NCBI GenBank assembly: GCA_038848005.1 | Contig: JAWCNZ010000001.1 | Span: forward strand, 62,001-126,000 | Direction of reading: 5' to 3' | DNA length: 64,000 nt | Source: JAWCNN01 sp038848005 | GTDB lineage: Archaea > Thermoproteota > Bathyarchaeia > Bathyarchaeales > Bathycorpusculaceae | Shown here: piece by piece, positions 1 through 7,940 of the stretch | Numbering within the stretch: the first letter of the stretch is position 1 | Layout of the letters: every line of letters starts with the position of its first letter | Notes under the pieces: model-generated | Seen by the model: the letters and a program-made list of their open reading frames with translations, nothing else | What the model was told of the DNA's origin: nothing | Databases searched by the model: none | Made by a program: the position numbers and the translations under genes

Positions 1-552
1 TATGTTGTAAATGCCTTGAAGGACTCCAGCCCCGCTTAAACTGGAAAATTTGGCTTTAAGCGTTTTTCCGTCTTTTTGTTTAACAACTATTTCGGCTTCG
101 GCTGACTGGTCAAACTTGAGTTCTACGCCGTCGTATATGTCGCCGAAGGCATGTCTCGCAACAACTATCGGTTTTTTCCATGATTTTATGGCTGGCGACA
201 CATTACTTAAAATTATTGGTGCTCTGAATATTGTGCCATCCAGTATTTTTCTGATGGTGGCGTTTGGGCTTTTCCACTCCCGCTTTAGGCTATATTCTTT
301 CACTCTTTCAGCATTAGGCGTTATCGTGGCACATTTAACCCCAACACCCCATTTTTTAACAGCTTCAGCCGCTTGCAAAGTCACCGCATCATTTGTTTCA
401 TCTCTTTTCTTAACGTGTAAATCGTAATATTCAACCTTCAAATCCACGTATGGAAAGATTAGCCTCTCTTTTACCCAAGCCCACATCACCCGAGCCATCT
501 CGTCTCCATCAATTTCCACAATGGGCTTATCCATCACTATTTTATCAGCCAA
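1..552 (-). CDS. icd: NADP-dependent isocitrate dehydrogenase, eukaryotic-type subfamily (partial, N-terminal part)
   Basis: I translated the minus strand by hand. It is open from a TTG at 552 to the window edge, giving 184 codons with no stop. Near the N-terminus it has the VEIDGDEMARV block, then GVKCATITPN, the substrate-loop signature WKSPNATIR and RHAFGDIYDG (about residues 130-138), in the order seen in eukaryotic-type (subfamily II) IDH. The enzyme oxidises isocitrate to 2-oxoglutarate with NADP in the TCA cycle; SPNxTIR and the Arg of RHAFGD contribute to isocitrate binding in that family. The full protein should be a little over 400 residues, so the C-terminal half lies outside the window. 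TTG 552 follows a GAGGGG site at about 10 nt; ATG 534 is an alternative start. Confidence 0.9.
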   Translation of the reverse strand, partial: MADKIVMDKPIVEIDGDEMARVMWAWVKERLIFPYVDLKVEYYDLHVKKRDETNDAVTLQAAEAVKKWGVGVKCATITPNAERVKEYSLKREWKSPNATIRKILDGTIFRAPIILSNVSPAIKSWKKPIVVARHAFGDIYDGVELKFDQSAEAEIVVKQKDGKTLKAKFSSLSGAGVLQGIYNI

Positions 553-622
553 AGGTTCGCAACCCCTCAACTACATGCTTTATGTCCAAGTAAATTATAA
601 GGAGTTGCTCTTTTTATTGTGC

Positions 623-1474
623 TTAATTCTTCTTGAAAACGAACACGCATTCTTCATGCTCATATTTTATTTGGAGTTTCCAACCAGCATGGATTGCTCT
701 GTCCTGCCAAGCTATTTCGAAGATTCGCCGATAATCTTCAAACGAGATTTGTTGCCTTAAATGTCCGGCGCTTTTATAAAACTCGAAATAGGTTGGTTTC
801 ATTATGAGAATAGCTTCGTTGTCATCTAGTTTTTGGAGCGTCACTTTGCTTCCTCTTAAATTGGCTTGTTCCCAACAGATGAAAAGTATGAAAGCTTTTT
901 GTTCGGGAATAAATGGGATTAACGCCTTTGCCGCTAAGAAATATCCTGCGCCGTCCTTGAACCAATCAAAAGCGAAATCTTCTCCCTTTTCTTTGGAAAG
1001 AAAATTGAATAAGCGTACGCGTTCGCTTATACAGAATTCTTCGCGCAACCAAACTTTTTGTGCTTCTAGTAAGTCTGGAAATGTTGATGTTGGAAGAGAA
1101 AGTATCTTATCGTAACGAATAATTATTGATTCTACGTGTTGAAAATACCATCTATCTCCTTCAACGAGGAAGGTAAAACAGTATTCATTTTTCTTACCCT
1201 CAATGGTTAAAGGAATCAGGTAATGCACTTTTCCGTCTATTTTATGTATTTCCGGTTCAGCCCCCAACTCTTCCTGTGGCACTTTTTCTTTAATTACTGT
1301 CAAAAAGTCCATCAGTGGTTCTCTAAGAAAATCTTTGTGTGGACGGATCTTATCCAGAGTTAAGCTTCCTTTCTTTAACAATGTAACAAATTCATTCCAG
1401 ATTCTGCTATCATCTTGAATGTTAACGATTTTAATGCCTCCAAGCGGATTATCATTTGCAGTTTGATAGTGCAA
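623..1474 (-). CDS. hypothetical protein, 283 aa
   Basis: This is a long minus-strand frame with normal amino-acid composition, starting at TTG 1474 behind an AAGG stretch. There is no signal peptide, membrane segment or cysteine cluster. The C-terminal third is rich in aromatic residues and alternates strand-like stretches with charged ones. I do not recognise the family. It lies upstream of the isocitrate dehydrogenase gene on the same strand with a gap of about 70 nt, in which a TATA-like CTTATAATTTA suggests that icd has its own promoter. It is probably a cytosolic soluble protein of unknown role. Confidence 0.6.
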   Translation of the reverse strand: MHYQTANDNPLGGIKIVNIQDDSRIWNEFVTLLKKGSLTLDKIRPHKDFLREPLMDFLTVIKEKVPQEELGAEPEIHKIDGKVHYLIPLTIEGKKNEYCFTFLVEGDRWYFQHVESIIIRYDKILSLPTSTFPDLLEAQKVWLREEFCISERVRLFNFLSKEKGEDFAFDWFKDGAGYFLAAKALIPFIPEQKAFILFICWEQANLRGSKVTLQKLDDNEAILIMKPTYFEFYKSAGHLRQQISFEDYRRIFEIAWQDRAIHAGWKLQIKYEHEECVFVFKKN

Positions 1475-1549
1475 GACGTTTAAACCTTCTGATAGTTCAC
1501 TTCTATCTGAGCAGAATTAGGCTTTGTTAAAGGAGTCATAACGTATTGC

Positions 1550-2242
1550 CTATATGCCGCTATCATAACGTATCGCAATTAATGTATCCCTTGCGTCTTG
1601 CATAGCCAACTTAATAGCGATTGCAATAACTTCAAGCATAAAATCGGCTCTTAACTGTTGAATTATCAACTTAAATTCCTTGTAGTAACCCTTCCATTTT
1701 CTACCTTCCACCCACGCAATTTCATTATTACTTTCATCATAAAAAGTGTAATTTTCACGTTTGCGTTCTATCATTAACCAAGGTTTATCAGGCGTCTTGT
1801 AAAGAATAAGCGGGTATTTCCTAAACTTTGGAAGCGAATAACAAACTGGTGCCCCATTTTCATTAAGCACTTGATACCATTTCCTCAAGCGACCTTTGCG
1901 AATTCTCCAAGAACCCACTTTTCTATCAATCATAAGGTAATTAATCTGCAATTTCACTTGTGACTTATCCATCAACCTGATGTGCTTTTTTATCTCATTA
2001 GGTAACTGCTCAATAAGCAACCGTTCCTTATGATTCATAACGCCTCTTGTCATCACGTTGCCGTCGTTGTCAACAACTTCAAACTCAAATTTACGACTTT
2101 CTTCGTACGGTACACTCCTCGCTACCACATGTCCCCTTTTGTCAACAATTTCAAATTCAAACTTGCATAAACCTAATTTTGCCTTCATTTCCAAATCAAA
2201 ATAGACATCATAAAGAAGTGAAGTATCCACTTCATCAGACAT
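1550..2242 (-). CDS. hypothetical protein, paralogue of the gene at 7941-8582 (possible LURP-one/tubby-like fold)
   Basis: The frame extends to 2281, but MSDEV at 2242 sits 7 nt behind GGGG and is the likelier start (230 aa). The C-terminal half matches the 213-aa protein at 7941-8582 block by block: YQ-L-ENG-xVCYSLPK, KYPLI-YK, ERK---Y-FYDE-N-EIAW. The N-terminal part contains two near-identical segments of about 23 residues (KFEFEIVDKRGHVVARS and KFEFEVVDNDGNVMTRG) where the paralogue has one. The repeated beta-strand-turn pattern (D-x-x-G/N-x-x-hydrophobic) recalls LURP-one-related/tubby-like barrels, but this is only a shape argument. No membrane segment or catalytic motif is seen. Confidence 0.65.
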   Translation of the reverse strand: MSDEVDTSLLYDVYFDLEMKAKLGLCKFEFEIVDKRGHVVARSVPYEESRKFEFEVVDNDGNVMTRGVMNHKERLLIEQLPNEIKKHIRLMDKSQVKLQINYLMIDRKVGSWRIRKGRLRKWYQVLNENGAPVCYSLPKFRKYPLILYKTPDKPWLMIERKRENYTFYDESNNEIAWVEGRKWKGYYKEFKLIIQQLRADFMLEVIAIAIKLAMQDARDTLIAIRYDSGI

Positions 2243-2368
2243 TCTGTTACCCCATTCCGAAATGATGCTCACGCACATCAATTATTTTCTATGAAACTAA
2301 AATTTATACCTTCGGCATGCCCAATTTTGAGTCAAAAACAATTTTACTCTGAAAACATGTTCGCAAGC

Positions 2369-2773
2369 TTATTTTTCGGTTATTTTCGGGTGGATTAGTT
2401 GGCGGCAGTGGGGACAATGCACAAGCGCTTTGTCGCCCATGGATTTCCATTTCTTTTTGCAGAAGGGACATTGAAACCAAACGGTTTTTCCAGGAACAAT
2501 AAGCAATTGTCGACTTAAAATCCACATTACCACTCCTAAAATTAGCATGATGTCTCCCAAAATAACAAGGTATACAAGCTTAAATTCAAGCCACGAGCCT
2601 AAAGTTATTTTTTCTGTCCAAAGAAGTTCTAAAAAAGTTGAGAAGGGGTTTCCGCTTGAAGACAGCTGCGGGTACGTCTTCACTAACGTGCCTAAAAGAC
2701 AGCCAATCCCAACTAAACAAAACATCAAACTAAGCGCATACGCAGATTTCTGTTTGCGGAGAATTTTCCTCAT
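2369..2773 (-). CDS. membrane protein with C-terminal zinc ribbon, 134 aa
   Basis: Two hydrophobic segments are visible, at about residues 12-32 and 65-88. They are followed by a cytosolic tail with a CPFC...CPHC zinc ribbon (Cys102, Cys105, Cys120, Cys123). Two-helix proteins ending in a rubredoxin-like knuckle are common in archaea, but I cannot name a function. The gene lies 20 nt downstream of the coiled-coil gene on the same strand, so the two may be co-transcribed. Two overlapping frames in the same region are shadows. Confidence 0.65.
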   Translation of the reverse strand: MRKILRKQKSAYALSLMFCLVGIGCLLGTLVKTYPQLSSSGNPFSTFLELLWTEKITLGSWLEFKLVYLVILGDIMLILGVVMWILSRQLLIVPGKTVWFQCPFCKKKWKSMGDKALVHCPHCRQLIHPKITEK

Positions 2774-2793
2774 TTAAGATTCTAACCTAAAGG

Positions 2794-3114
2794 TCATGCT
2801 GGCACAACGGCTTCGGCAATTCGAGTTTCCAATTCACCACATTGCCCTCGAATTTCACTTTTGATGGCGTCGATCTCCAAGCGGAGTCTTCTCCTGGATT
2901 CTGGCGCCAAATCTTTAGATTTCGCTATGTTTTCCTCCAGCTTTGATATTTCACGTTCAGCCTCACGTTTCATTTCCTTAGTTTTCTTCAGCAAATCAAC
3001 CTTAGCCCTTTCCAGCTTCTCAAACTGACTCTTTATGTCCCTCGCTTTCTTGCTCAGTTTCTCTTTTATCTTATCCAGTTTCTCCTTATATTCACGTTCA
3101 GAAGGGCCACCCAT
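2794..3114 (-). CDS. coiled-coil hypothetical protein, 106 aa
   Basis: Almost the whole chain (about residues 8-98) is a Lys/Glu/Arg-rich heptad-like helix without prolines except near residue 70 and at the end. It is therefore predicted to be a long alpha-helical coiled coil. There is no membrane segment or cysteine cluster. It could be a structural or scaffold protein, but no function is assigned. It starts just inside a 21-bp palindrome (3158-3178) that may carry its promoter or operator. Confidence 0.55.
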   Translation of the reverse strand: MGGPSEREYKEKLDKIKEKLSKKARDIKSQFEKLERAKVDLLKKTKEMKREAEREISKLEENIAKSKDLAPESRRRLRLEIDAIKSEIRGQCGELETRIAEAVVPA

Positions 3115-3157
3115 TTCCTACACCAAACACCGTCTTTTATCACAATACTTAATAAAT

Positions 3158-3178
3158 TTTGTTATTTACAATAACAAA
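3158..3178. repeat. perfect 9-bp inverted repeat with 3-nt spacer
   Basis: TTTGTTATT, TAC, AATAACAAA form a perfect palindrome 44 nt upstream of the coiled-coil gene start and 8 nt from the partial tRNA copy at 3186. It could be an operator for the gene at 2794-3114, or part of the integration junction. The AT-rich arms make an RNA terminator unlikely. Confidence 0.5.
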
Positions 3179-3185
3179 CACACAC

Positions 3186-3205
3186 AAATTTAATGCTCCG
3201 GCCGG
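3186..3205. repeat. attachment-site-like copy of the tRNA-Glu 3' end
   Basis: These 20 bases are identical to 4431-4450, which span the last bases of the tRNA-Glu gene and 8-9 bases beyond it. Identity stops abruptly on both sides. A displaced tRNA 3' end lying downstream of an intact tRNA in direct orientation is the usual footprint of integrase-mediated insertion. The outer boundary of a relic element would be here. Confidence 0.65.
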
Positions 3206-3399
3206 TAAATTAATCGACATTATTCTGTTAGCTATTTCTAAGCCTTTCCAAAATCCATAGCGCCGGAGTTACTGCAGCTTCGAAAATGTTTGTTTCTCTC
3301 ACATGCATCGTTGAGTGTCTTATCCTAATAATAATTGACATATTAGCGCTAAACTCCTCTTAAATTCACAAAGTCGCTTTTAAAATAGCCTCCCAAAGT

Positions 3400-3735
3400 C
3401 TATTGTTTGAAATTATCTTTGTAATTTGATGCAGCCTTGCCGTAAGCCTCGGACTCTAGGAATCTATCTCTCATATTTTTGAAAAGTTGAGCCGCTTTTT
3501 CATAACAACTGCAACTGCCTTCAAGCAGGTCTATTAGCCTTGACTTATAATTAAGCGATTTGTCATGATTTTGGAGAATACCCTAAAAGCATAGTTTTAA
3601 ACTTAACAGCGGCTAAGAAATACTCTCTTCGCATTCTTAATATGTTCTTCTACCTCTACTAGATACTTAGAAAGTATATCCGATGACAATGCTATCTGCC
3701 TCCATCATGAGAATCTAACTTCTCTTATGCATTTG
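3400..3735 (-). pseudogene. degraded gene fragment inside the tRNA-Glu-bounded relic
   Basis: On the minus strand three pieces in different frames read like protein. First is a short piece with RVVSEISNA and a stop. Next is SSDILSKYLVEVEEHIKNAKR, followed by EYFLAAVKFKTMLLGYSP in a shifted frame. Last is a helical C-terminus containing YEKAAQLFKNM and ending at the TAG at 3402-3400. The helix-rich, HEPN/TPR-like texture suggests a small helical protein broken by frameshifts and stops. No start codon with an intact frame remains. I cannot name the family. The rest of 3206-3875 holds nothing else I can support. Confidence 0.4.
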
Positions 3736-3875
3736 AAATTTCAGAAACAACCCTATTTTAACTTGTCAATAGATTCTTGGAATCAGAGTTTTATCGTTGT
3801 CTGCTAATTTATTTTGAGAGTAAGAGTTAAAACGTCTGTAGAGATTTTATATTCTGGAAAGGTTGTGAAAAGTAA

Positions 3876-4076
3876 ATGACTCTCTTAACAGCAGAAGAGA
3901 AAGAATTGCTAACAAAAGCTGCTAGTTTGATTGATGAGTTATTAGAAACTCTTGAAGTTATACAAGACAAGGAACTTGTTAAAGATTTGAAAATTGCTTT
4001 GCGAGAGGTTGAAGATGGCAAGACTAGACCACTTGATGAACTCATAAGAGAGTTAAACCTTGAAAGCGAAATTTGA
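3876..4076 (+). CDS. RelB-like antitoxin, 66 aa
   Basis: A short acidic helical protein precedes, and overlaps by 17 nt, a RelE-family toxin gene. This is the classical type II toxin-antitoxin order. It has leucine/glutamate-rich helices (residues 5-35) and a charged C-terminal tail that would wrap the toxin. There is no obvious ribbon-helix-helix motif, so it matches the short archaeal RelB-like antitoxins that may lack a strong DNA-binding domain. ATG 3876 follows a GGTTGTGA site; an AT-rich TTTTATATTC lies about 30 nt upstream. The pair is the only intact cargo between the tRNA-Glu repeats. Confidence 0.75.
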   Translation: MTLLTAEEKELLTKAASLIDELLETLEVIQDKELVKDLKIALREVEDGKTRPLDELIRELNLESEI

Positions 4077-4311
4077 AATTCGGTTTACGCCGCGCTTTTT
4101 AAAGAACATCAAAGCTTTAAACAGAGAAATTCAAGTGCGAATACTTCGAGAAATCAACATACTAAAAACCAACCCTTATGTAGGAAAGCCCTTACGAGGC
4201 GAATGGAAAGGCGTTTACTCCCTAAGAATAGGCGATTACAGAGTTCTTTACCAGATTAAGAAGAATGCAGTATTCCTGTTAGTTGTAGGTCATCGCAAAC
4301 GTATCTACTAA
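4060..4311 (+). CDS. RelE/ParE-superfamily toxin, 83 aa
   Basis: The sequence follows the RelE fold. After an N-terminal basic strand it has FLKNIKALN, then ILREINILKTNPYVGKPLRGEWKGVYSLRIGDYRVLYQI and a C-terminal VVGHRKRIY. The LRGEWKGVYSLRIGDYRVLY-type block and terminal GHR-x-x-Y are hallmarks of archaeal RelE ribonuclease toxins, which cleave mRNA on the ribosome. It starts at TTG 4060 within the end of the antitoxin gene, implying translational coupling. Length is typical for the family. Confidence 0.88.
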   Translation: MKAKFEIRFTPRFLKNIKALNREIQVRILREINILKTNPYVGKPLRGEWKGVYSLRIGDYRVLYQIKKNAVFLLVVGHRKRIY

Positions 4312-4430
4312 ACTAATGTTAAGCTTAAAATCGTAGTGGTGTTTTTGCCAGTAATTTTGTGTTCTATTTTTAGCTTGCTCAAAATAACTCATCAGCCTTT
4401 TTTAGTTAAAATAAGCCCAAAATGAGCTTA

Positions 4431-4450
4431 AAATTTAATGCTCCGGCCGG
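4431..4450. repeat. second copy of the 20-bp tRNA-Glu end repeat (inner attachment site)
   Basis: This is identical to 3186-3205, in direct orientation, 1245 bp away. It includes the final acceptor/T-stem bases of the intact tRNA-Glu. See the finding on the integration relic. Confidence 0.65.
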
Positions 4451-4536
4451 GATTTGAACCCGGGTCCGCGGCTTTCCCTTCGCTTTTGAGCAACGTCGAG
4501 AGGCCGCTATACTTGGCCGGACTATACTACCGGAGC
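4439..4536 (-). tRNA. tRNA-Glu (CTC) with a 23-nt canonical intron
   Basis: The minus strand gives the acceptor arm GCTCCGG/CCGGAGC, a D-arm region GTATAGTCCGGCC, the anticodon stem GCGGC/GCCGC, and the T-arm ACCCGGGTTCAAATCCCGG. The anticodon loop reads C-T-C-T-C-G followed by extra bases before the 3' stem. With the usual archaeal splice position after base 37, an intron of about 23 nt is removed and a 75-nt tRNA with anticodon CTC and discriminator A remains. CCA is not encoded. The exact intron ends are inferred from the bulge-helix-bulge position rule. Confidence 0.9.
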
Positions 4537-4613
4537 TTTACAAAATAGTGTGTGTTTCTGGTTTAAATTTTTGATGATTGTAAAAATTTAATGTTTTAGA
4601 AAAATTTTGGGGT

Positions 4614-6269
4614 TTAGTATTCTTCGCTTCCGCCTTCTTCACCCGGCGGTTTTTCTGGTGTTTTTTCTTCTTTTGGTTTTGTGGCTGCTATTACGTCATC
4701 TATGCGGAGTATCATTGAGGCGGCTTCTGCTGCGCTTTTCACTGCTTGTTCTTTAACTATCGACGGTTCAACTACGCCGTTGTTGTGCATGTTTTCGATT
4801 TTTCCCGTGAAAACGTTTACTCCCATGTGTTTTCCATCGGTTTTTTCGTGGGATGCCCTCAATTCCACAATTATGTCTATTGGTTCCAGTCCAGCATTTT
4901 CGGCTAGTGTTCTTGGCACTATTTCGATGGCGTCTGCGAAGGCTTCTATGGCTAGTTGTTCTCTTCCACCGACTTTTGTGGCATAATCACGAAGTTCCTT
5001 TGCTATTTCAACTTCCACTGCACCGCCTCCAGCGACTATTTTGCTGTTTTCAATTACATCTGACACTACAGACAATGCATCAGTCATAGCTCTTTCTGCT
5101 TCGTCAACAAGTCTTTCAAGTCCAGCTCGCAAGAGAATTGCCACTGAACGTGGGTCTTTGCATTTTTCAACGAAAATCATTTTGTCTTCGCCTATTTTTC
5201 GTTCTTCAACCACACCAGCCTCGCCTAAATCTTGGGGTGTTAAATCGTCTAAGTCCGTGATGATTCTTCCGCCTGTTGCCCTTGCAAGTTTTTCCATGTC
5301 TGACTGTTTAACTCTTCTAGCGGCTAATATGCCTTCTTTGGCGAGGAAATGCTGCGCCATGTCGTCGATGCCTTTCTGGCAGAAAACAACGTTTGCGCCT
5401 ACAGCCTTAATTTTGTCCACCATTTCCCTTAGCATTTTGGTTTCTTGGTCTAGGAAGGCTTTCATTTGGTTTGGGTCGCGTATGCGTATTTCAGCGCTGA
5501 ACTCTGTCTTTTCAATTTCAAGCGGGCAATCCAACAATGCGATTTTTGCGTTTTCAACTTTTTTAGGCATGCCCGGGTGGACAACTTCTTTGTCTATTAT
5601 TAAGCCTCTGACAAGCTGCGATTCAAGGAGGCTTTTTCCCGTCTTCTTTATTAGTTGTATGTTGTCTATGTCTGCAATTCTTTTTTCTCCACGCTGTTCC
5701 GCTATTTGTTTTACGGCGTCTATGGCGATTTCTGCTAAATGCTCTTTTGCTGGGCCAACGGCTTTGCTTGCCATTGAAGTTAACGCCACTTTCCTTAGGG
5801 TTTCTCTGTCTTCGATGTTTATTGGCGTGGCTATTTTATTTATGATTTCAATTGCTTTTTGCGCTGCTTTGCGGTAGCCGCTTACTATTATTGTGGGATG
5901 GATGTTTTGGTCTAACAGCTCCTCTGCCCTTCGCAGTAATTCTCCAGACAAAACCACGGCTGTTGTTGTTCCGTCGCCAACCATGTCATCCTGCGTTTTC
6001 GCAATTTCAACCATCATCTTAGCCGCTGGATGCTCCACTTCAATCTCATCCAAAATTGCCGCTCCATCGTTCGTTATTGTTATGTCGCCTAAACTGTCAA
6101 TTAACATCTTGTCCATGCCGCGCGGTCCAAGCGTTGTTTTTAAAACTTCGCCTATAATGCGCGCTGCCATTATGTTGTTTCTTTGAGCTTCTCTTCCGCG
6201 GCTTCTGGTTGTGCCTTCCTTAAGGATGAGTACGGGTTGCCCAGATTGGGTTGTTGTTAAGTAAGCCAT
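4614..6269 (-). CDS. ths: thermosome subunit (group II chaperonin), first paralogue
   Basis: This is the ATP-dependent archaeal cytosolic folding chamber subunit, homologous to eukaryotic CCT. The 551 residues match the family length. Motifs include TLGPRGMDKML (46-56), NDGA (67-70), the catalytic P-loop-like GDGTTT (98-103) and a GGGAVE segment before the C-terminal equatorial part. The tail is acidic and Gly/Glu-rich, without the GGM repeats of bacterial GroEL. A second subunit is encoded at 23759-25408, so a hetero-oligomeric double ring is likely; which is alpha and which beta cannot be decided here. ATG 6269 follows GGAGGG, and a strong TATA/BRE lies at 6337-6350. Confidence 0.97.
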   Translation of the reverse strand: MAYLTTTQSGQPVLILKEGTTRSRGREAQRNNIMAARIIGEVLKTTLGPRGMDKMLIDSLGDITITNDGAAILDEIEVEHPAAKMMVEIAKTQDDMVGDGTTTAVVLSGELLRRAEELLDQNIHPTIIVSGYRKAAQKAIEIINKIATPINIEDRETLRKVALTSMASKAVGPAKEHLAEIAIDAVKQIAEQRGEKRIADIDNIQLIKKTGKSLLESQLVRGLIIDKEVVHPGMPKKVENAKIALLDCPLEIEKTEFSAEIRIRDPNQMKAFLDQETKMLREMVDKIKAVGANVVFCQKGIDDMAQHFLAKEGILAARRVKQSDMEKLARATGGRIITDLDDLTPQDLGEAGVVEERKIGEDKMIFVEKCKDPRSVAILLRAGLERLVDEAERAMTDALSVVSDVIENSKIVAGGGAVEVEIAKELRDYATKVGGREQLAIEAFADAIEIVPRTLAENAGLEPIDIIVELRASHEKTDGKHMGVNVFTGKIENMHNNGVVEPSIVKEQAVKSAAEAASMILRIDDVIAATKPKEEKTPEKPPGEEGGSEEY

Positions 6270-6336
6270 ACATTAAACCCTCCAACTTATAATCCAAACG
6301 ATTTATTCTAATCGGAAATAGCAGAAATGCACTAAA

Positions 6337-6350
6337 ATATAAACTTTTAC
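6337..6350 (-). promoter_or_regulatory. TATA/BRE promoter of the first thermosome gene
   Basis: Read on the minus strand this is GTAAAAGTTTATAT, about 70 nt upstream of the thermosome start. The core AAAAGTTTATAT is shared with the promoter of the second thermosome gene at 25482-25496, which supports it as a real promoter. Confidence 0.6.
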
Positions 6351-6439
6351 CTTAGATGTTATGGTTATGTTTGCCGTCTAAGTTACATAACAGTTTAAAT
6401 TTTGCTTTTAACCTTTTATGTTGGGGGTGGTTGTTGACC

Positions 6440-6733
6440 TTGAAGGTTTCGGTTCGGTTCTTCACTACCCTTAAGGAGTTTGTTGGTAAAAAAGAGGAAA
6501 CCCTAGAGTTTTCTGACGAAGAAGTCGTGACTGTGAACGCTGTTCTTAAGCGTTTGTCTGAGCGTTATGGTAAAGGCTTTGACGAGTATGTTTTTAATGG
6601 TGAAACTGGTGAGGCTAAGGGTTTTCTTCAGTTTCTCATCAACGGCAGAAGCGCTTCGACGCTTGATGGCTTAAACACCAAGCTTAAAAACGGTGATGTT
6701 TTGGCTATTATACCGCCGGTCGGCGGCGGCTAA
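6440..6733 (+). CDS. MoaD/ThiS-family sulfur-carrier protein, 97 aa
   Basis: A small ubiquitin-fold protein ends in the mandatory Gly-Gly (IIPPVGGG-stop). Its first strand is KVSVRFFTTLKEF and the final hydrophobic LKNGDVLAIIPPV strand leads to the tail, as in MoaD. It would be adenylated and thiocarboxylated at the terminal Gly to give sulfur to molybdopterin, or to thiolate tRNA if SAMP-like. The open frame begins at 6356, but the region before 6434 is not MoaD-like. TTG 6440 lies 9 nt after GGGGGTGG, so I place the start there. It is divergent from the thermosome gene. Two MoeA paralogues at 46512-49008 fit a cofactor role. Confidence 0.85.
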   Translation: MKVSVRFFTTLKEFVGKKEETLEFSDEEVVTVNAVLKRLSERYGKGFDEYVFNGETGEAKGFLQFLINGRSASTLDGLNTKLKNGDVLAIIPPVGGG

Positions 6734-6817
6734 AATGTCAAAATTTTTCAGTATACCACAAACAGCAAAATTGCAGTATCCCCTATATTTTAGGCGTGTT
6801 TTCTATGTTGGGATGTT

Positions 6818-7930
6818 ATGGGAACATGCCTAGTTTGCGGTGAAAAATCGCCTTTAACCTCTGGGAAACTTAGTGTCTGCCTAAAATGTGTAAGGGCGAA
6901 ACCTGAAAAAGCCCTTGAAGTTGCAAGGGAAGCGCACATTAAAAGCCGTGGCGTTTATGGTTTGCCTTCTGAACCGCCGAAAGACGTTGACGGTTTGCCT
7001 TGCGGTGTCTGCGCAAACAACTGCGTAATAGGCGTTGGCAAAAGCGGTTTTTGCGGTTTGGTTTGGAACGTTGATGGTCGCCTTGTCCGTTTCGGCGGCA
7101 CGGCGGAAAAAGGTGTTTTAGAATGGTATTATGATGGTTTGCCAACTAACTGCGTAAGCTGGTGGTTTTGTCCGGGTTGTACGGGTGCTGGCTATCCAAA
7201 ATACGCCTATAAACCCGAAGCTGAATATGGTTATTCCAACTTGGCAGTTTTTTACGGCGCATGTAGCTACGATTGCCTTTTCTGTCAAAACTGGCATTAC
7301 CGCAATCTCTCAGCCAAACACAAACCCGTCATAAGCGCAGAAGCCTTAGCCGCCCGAGTGGAAAAACATGTTTCTTGTATTTGCTTTTTCGGCGGCGACC
7401 CGTCTCCGCAGATGCCGCATTCGCTTGAAGTTAGCCGAATCGCCATGGAAAAGGCTGAAGCTGAAAACCGCATATTACGCGTTTGCTGGGAAACAAACGG
7501 TTATATGAACCCGCATTTGGCGGAGAAAGCAGCGGAGTGCGCCCTAAAAAGCGGAGGCAACATAAAATTCGATTTAAAAGCTTGGAATGAAACTTTAAAC
7601 ATCGCCTTGTGCGGAGTTTCCAACAAAACCGCCCTCGAAAACTTTCGCCTCATAGGAGAAAAATTCCACAGCAAACGTCCAGAACTACCGCTGTTGTCAG
7701 CAAGCACACTGCTTGTGCCAGGTTACGTAGACGCTGAAGAAGTTGAAAGCATTGCCAAATTCATAAGCCAAATAAACCCAAACATTCCATACACGCTTTT
7801 GGCGTTTTATCCATGCTATGTCATGGATGATTTGCCAACAACAAGTAGAAAACAGGCTTTGGAATGCCAAAAAGCAGCGGAAAAACACCTAAAAAACATT
7901 CGCATAGGAAACATACATTTATTATCGTAA
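6818..7930 (+). CDS. radical SAM protein (pyruvate formate-lyase activase-like, COG1180 type)
   Basis: The N-terminus has a zinc ribbon (CLVC at residues 5-8 and CLKC at 21-24), followed by further Cys pairs (CGVCANNC). The radical SAM cluster motif CSYDCLFC (Cys148, Cys152, Cys155) precedes CFFGGDPSPQ, the SAM-binding GGD-like element. Length (370 aa) and layout fit the archaeal PflA-like/AmmeMemoRadiSam-associated group, whose substrate is unknown. The [4Fe-4S] cluster would cleave SAM reductively. The gene stands alone between MoaD-like and unknown genes. Confidence 0.85.
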   Translation: MGTCLVCGEKSPLTSGKLSVCLKCVRAKPEKALEVAREAHIKSRGVYGLPSEPPKDVDGLPCGVCANNCVIGVGKSGFCGLVWNVDGRLVRFGGTAEKGVLEWYYDGLPTNCVSWWFCPGCTGAGYPKYAYKPEAEYGYSNLAVFYGACSYDCLFCQNWHYRNLSAKHKPVISAEALAARVEKHVSCICFFGGDPSPQMPHSLEVSRIAMEKAEAENRILRVCWETNGYMNPHLAEKAAECALKSGGNIKFDLKAWNETLNIALCGVSNKTALENFRLIGEKFHSKRPELPLLSASTLLVPGYVDAEEVESIAKFISQINPNIPYTLLAFYPCYVMDDLPTTSRKQALECQKAAEKHLKNIRIGNIHLLS

Positions 7931-7940
7931 AATCAGAAAC

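Noticed and set aside
50..427. 125-codon plus-strand frame at the left edge
   Set aside because: It is antisense to the isocitrate dehydrogenase gene, whose minus-strand translation has clear family motifs.
5041..5877. 278-codon plus-strand open frame
   Set aside because: It is the antisense shadow of the thermosome gene; composition is Ser/Ile-rich and it has no ribosome-binding site.
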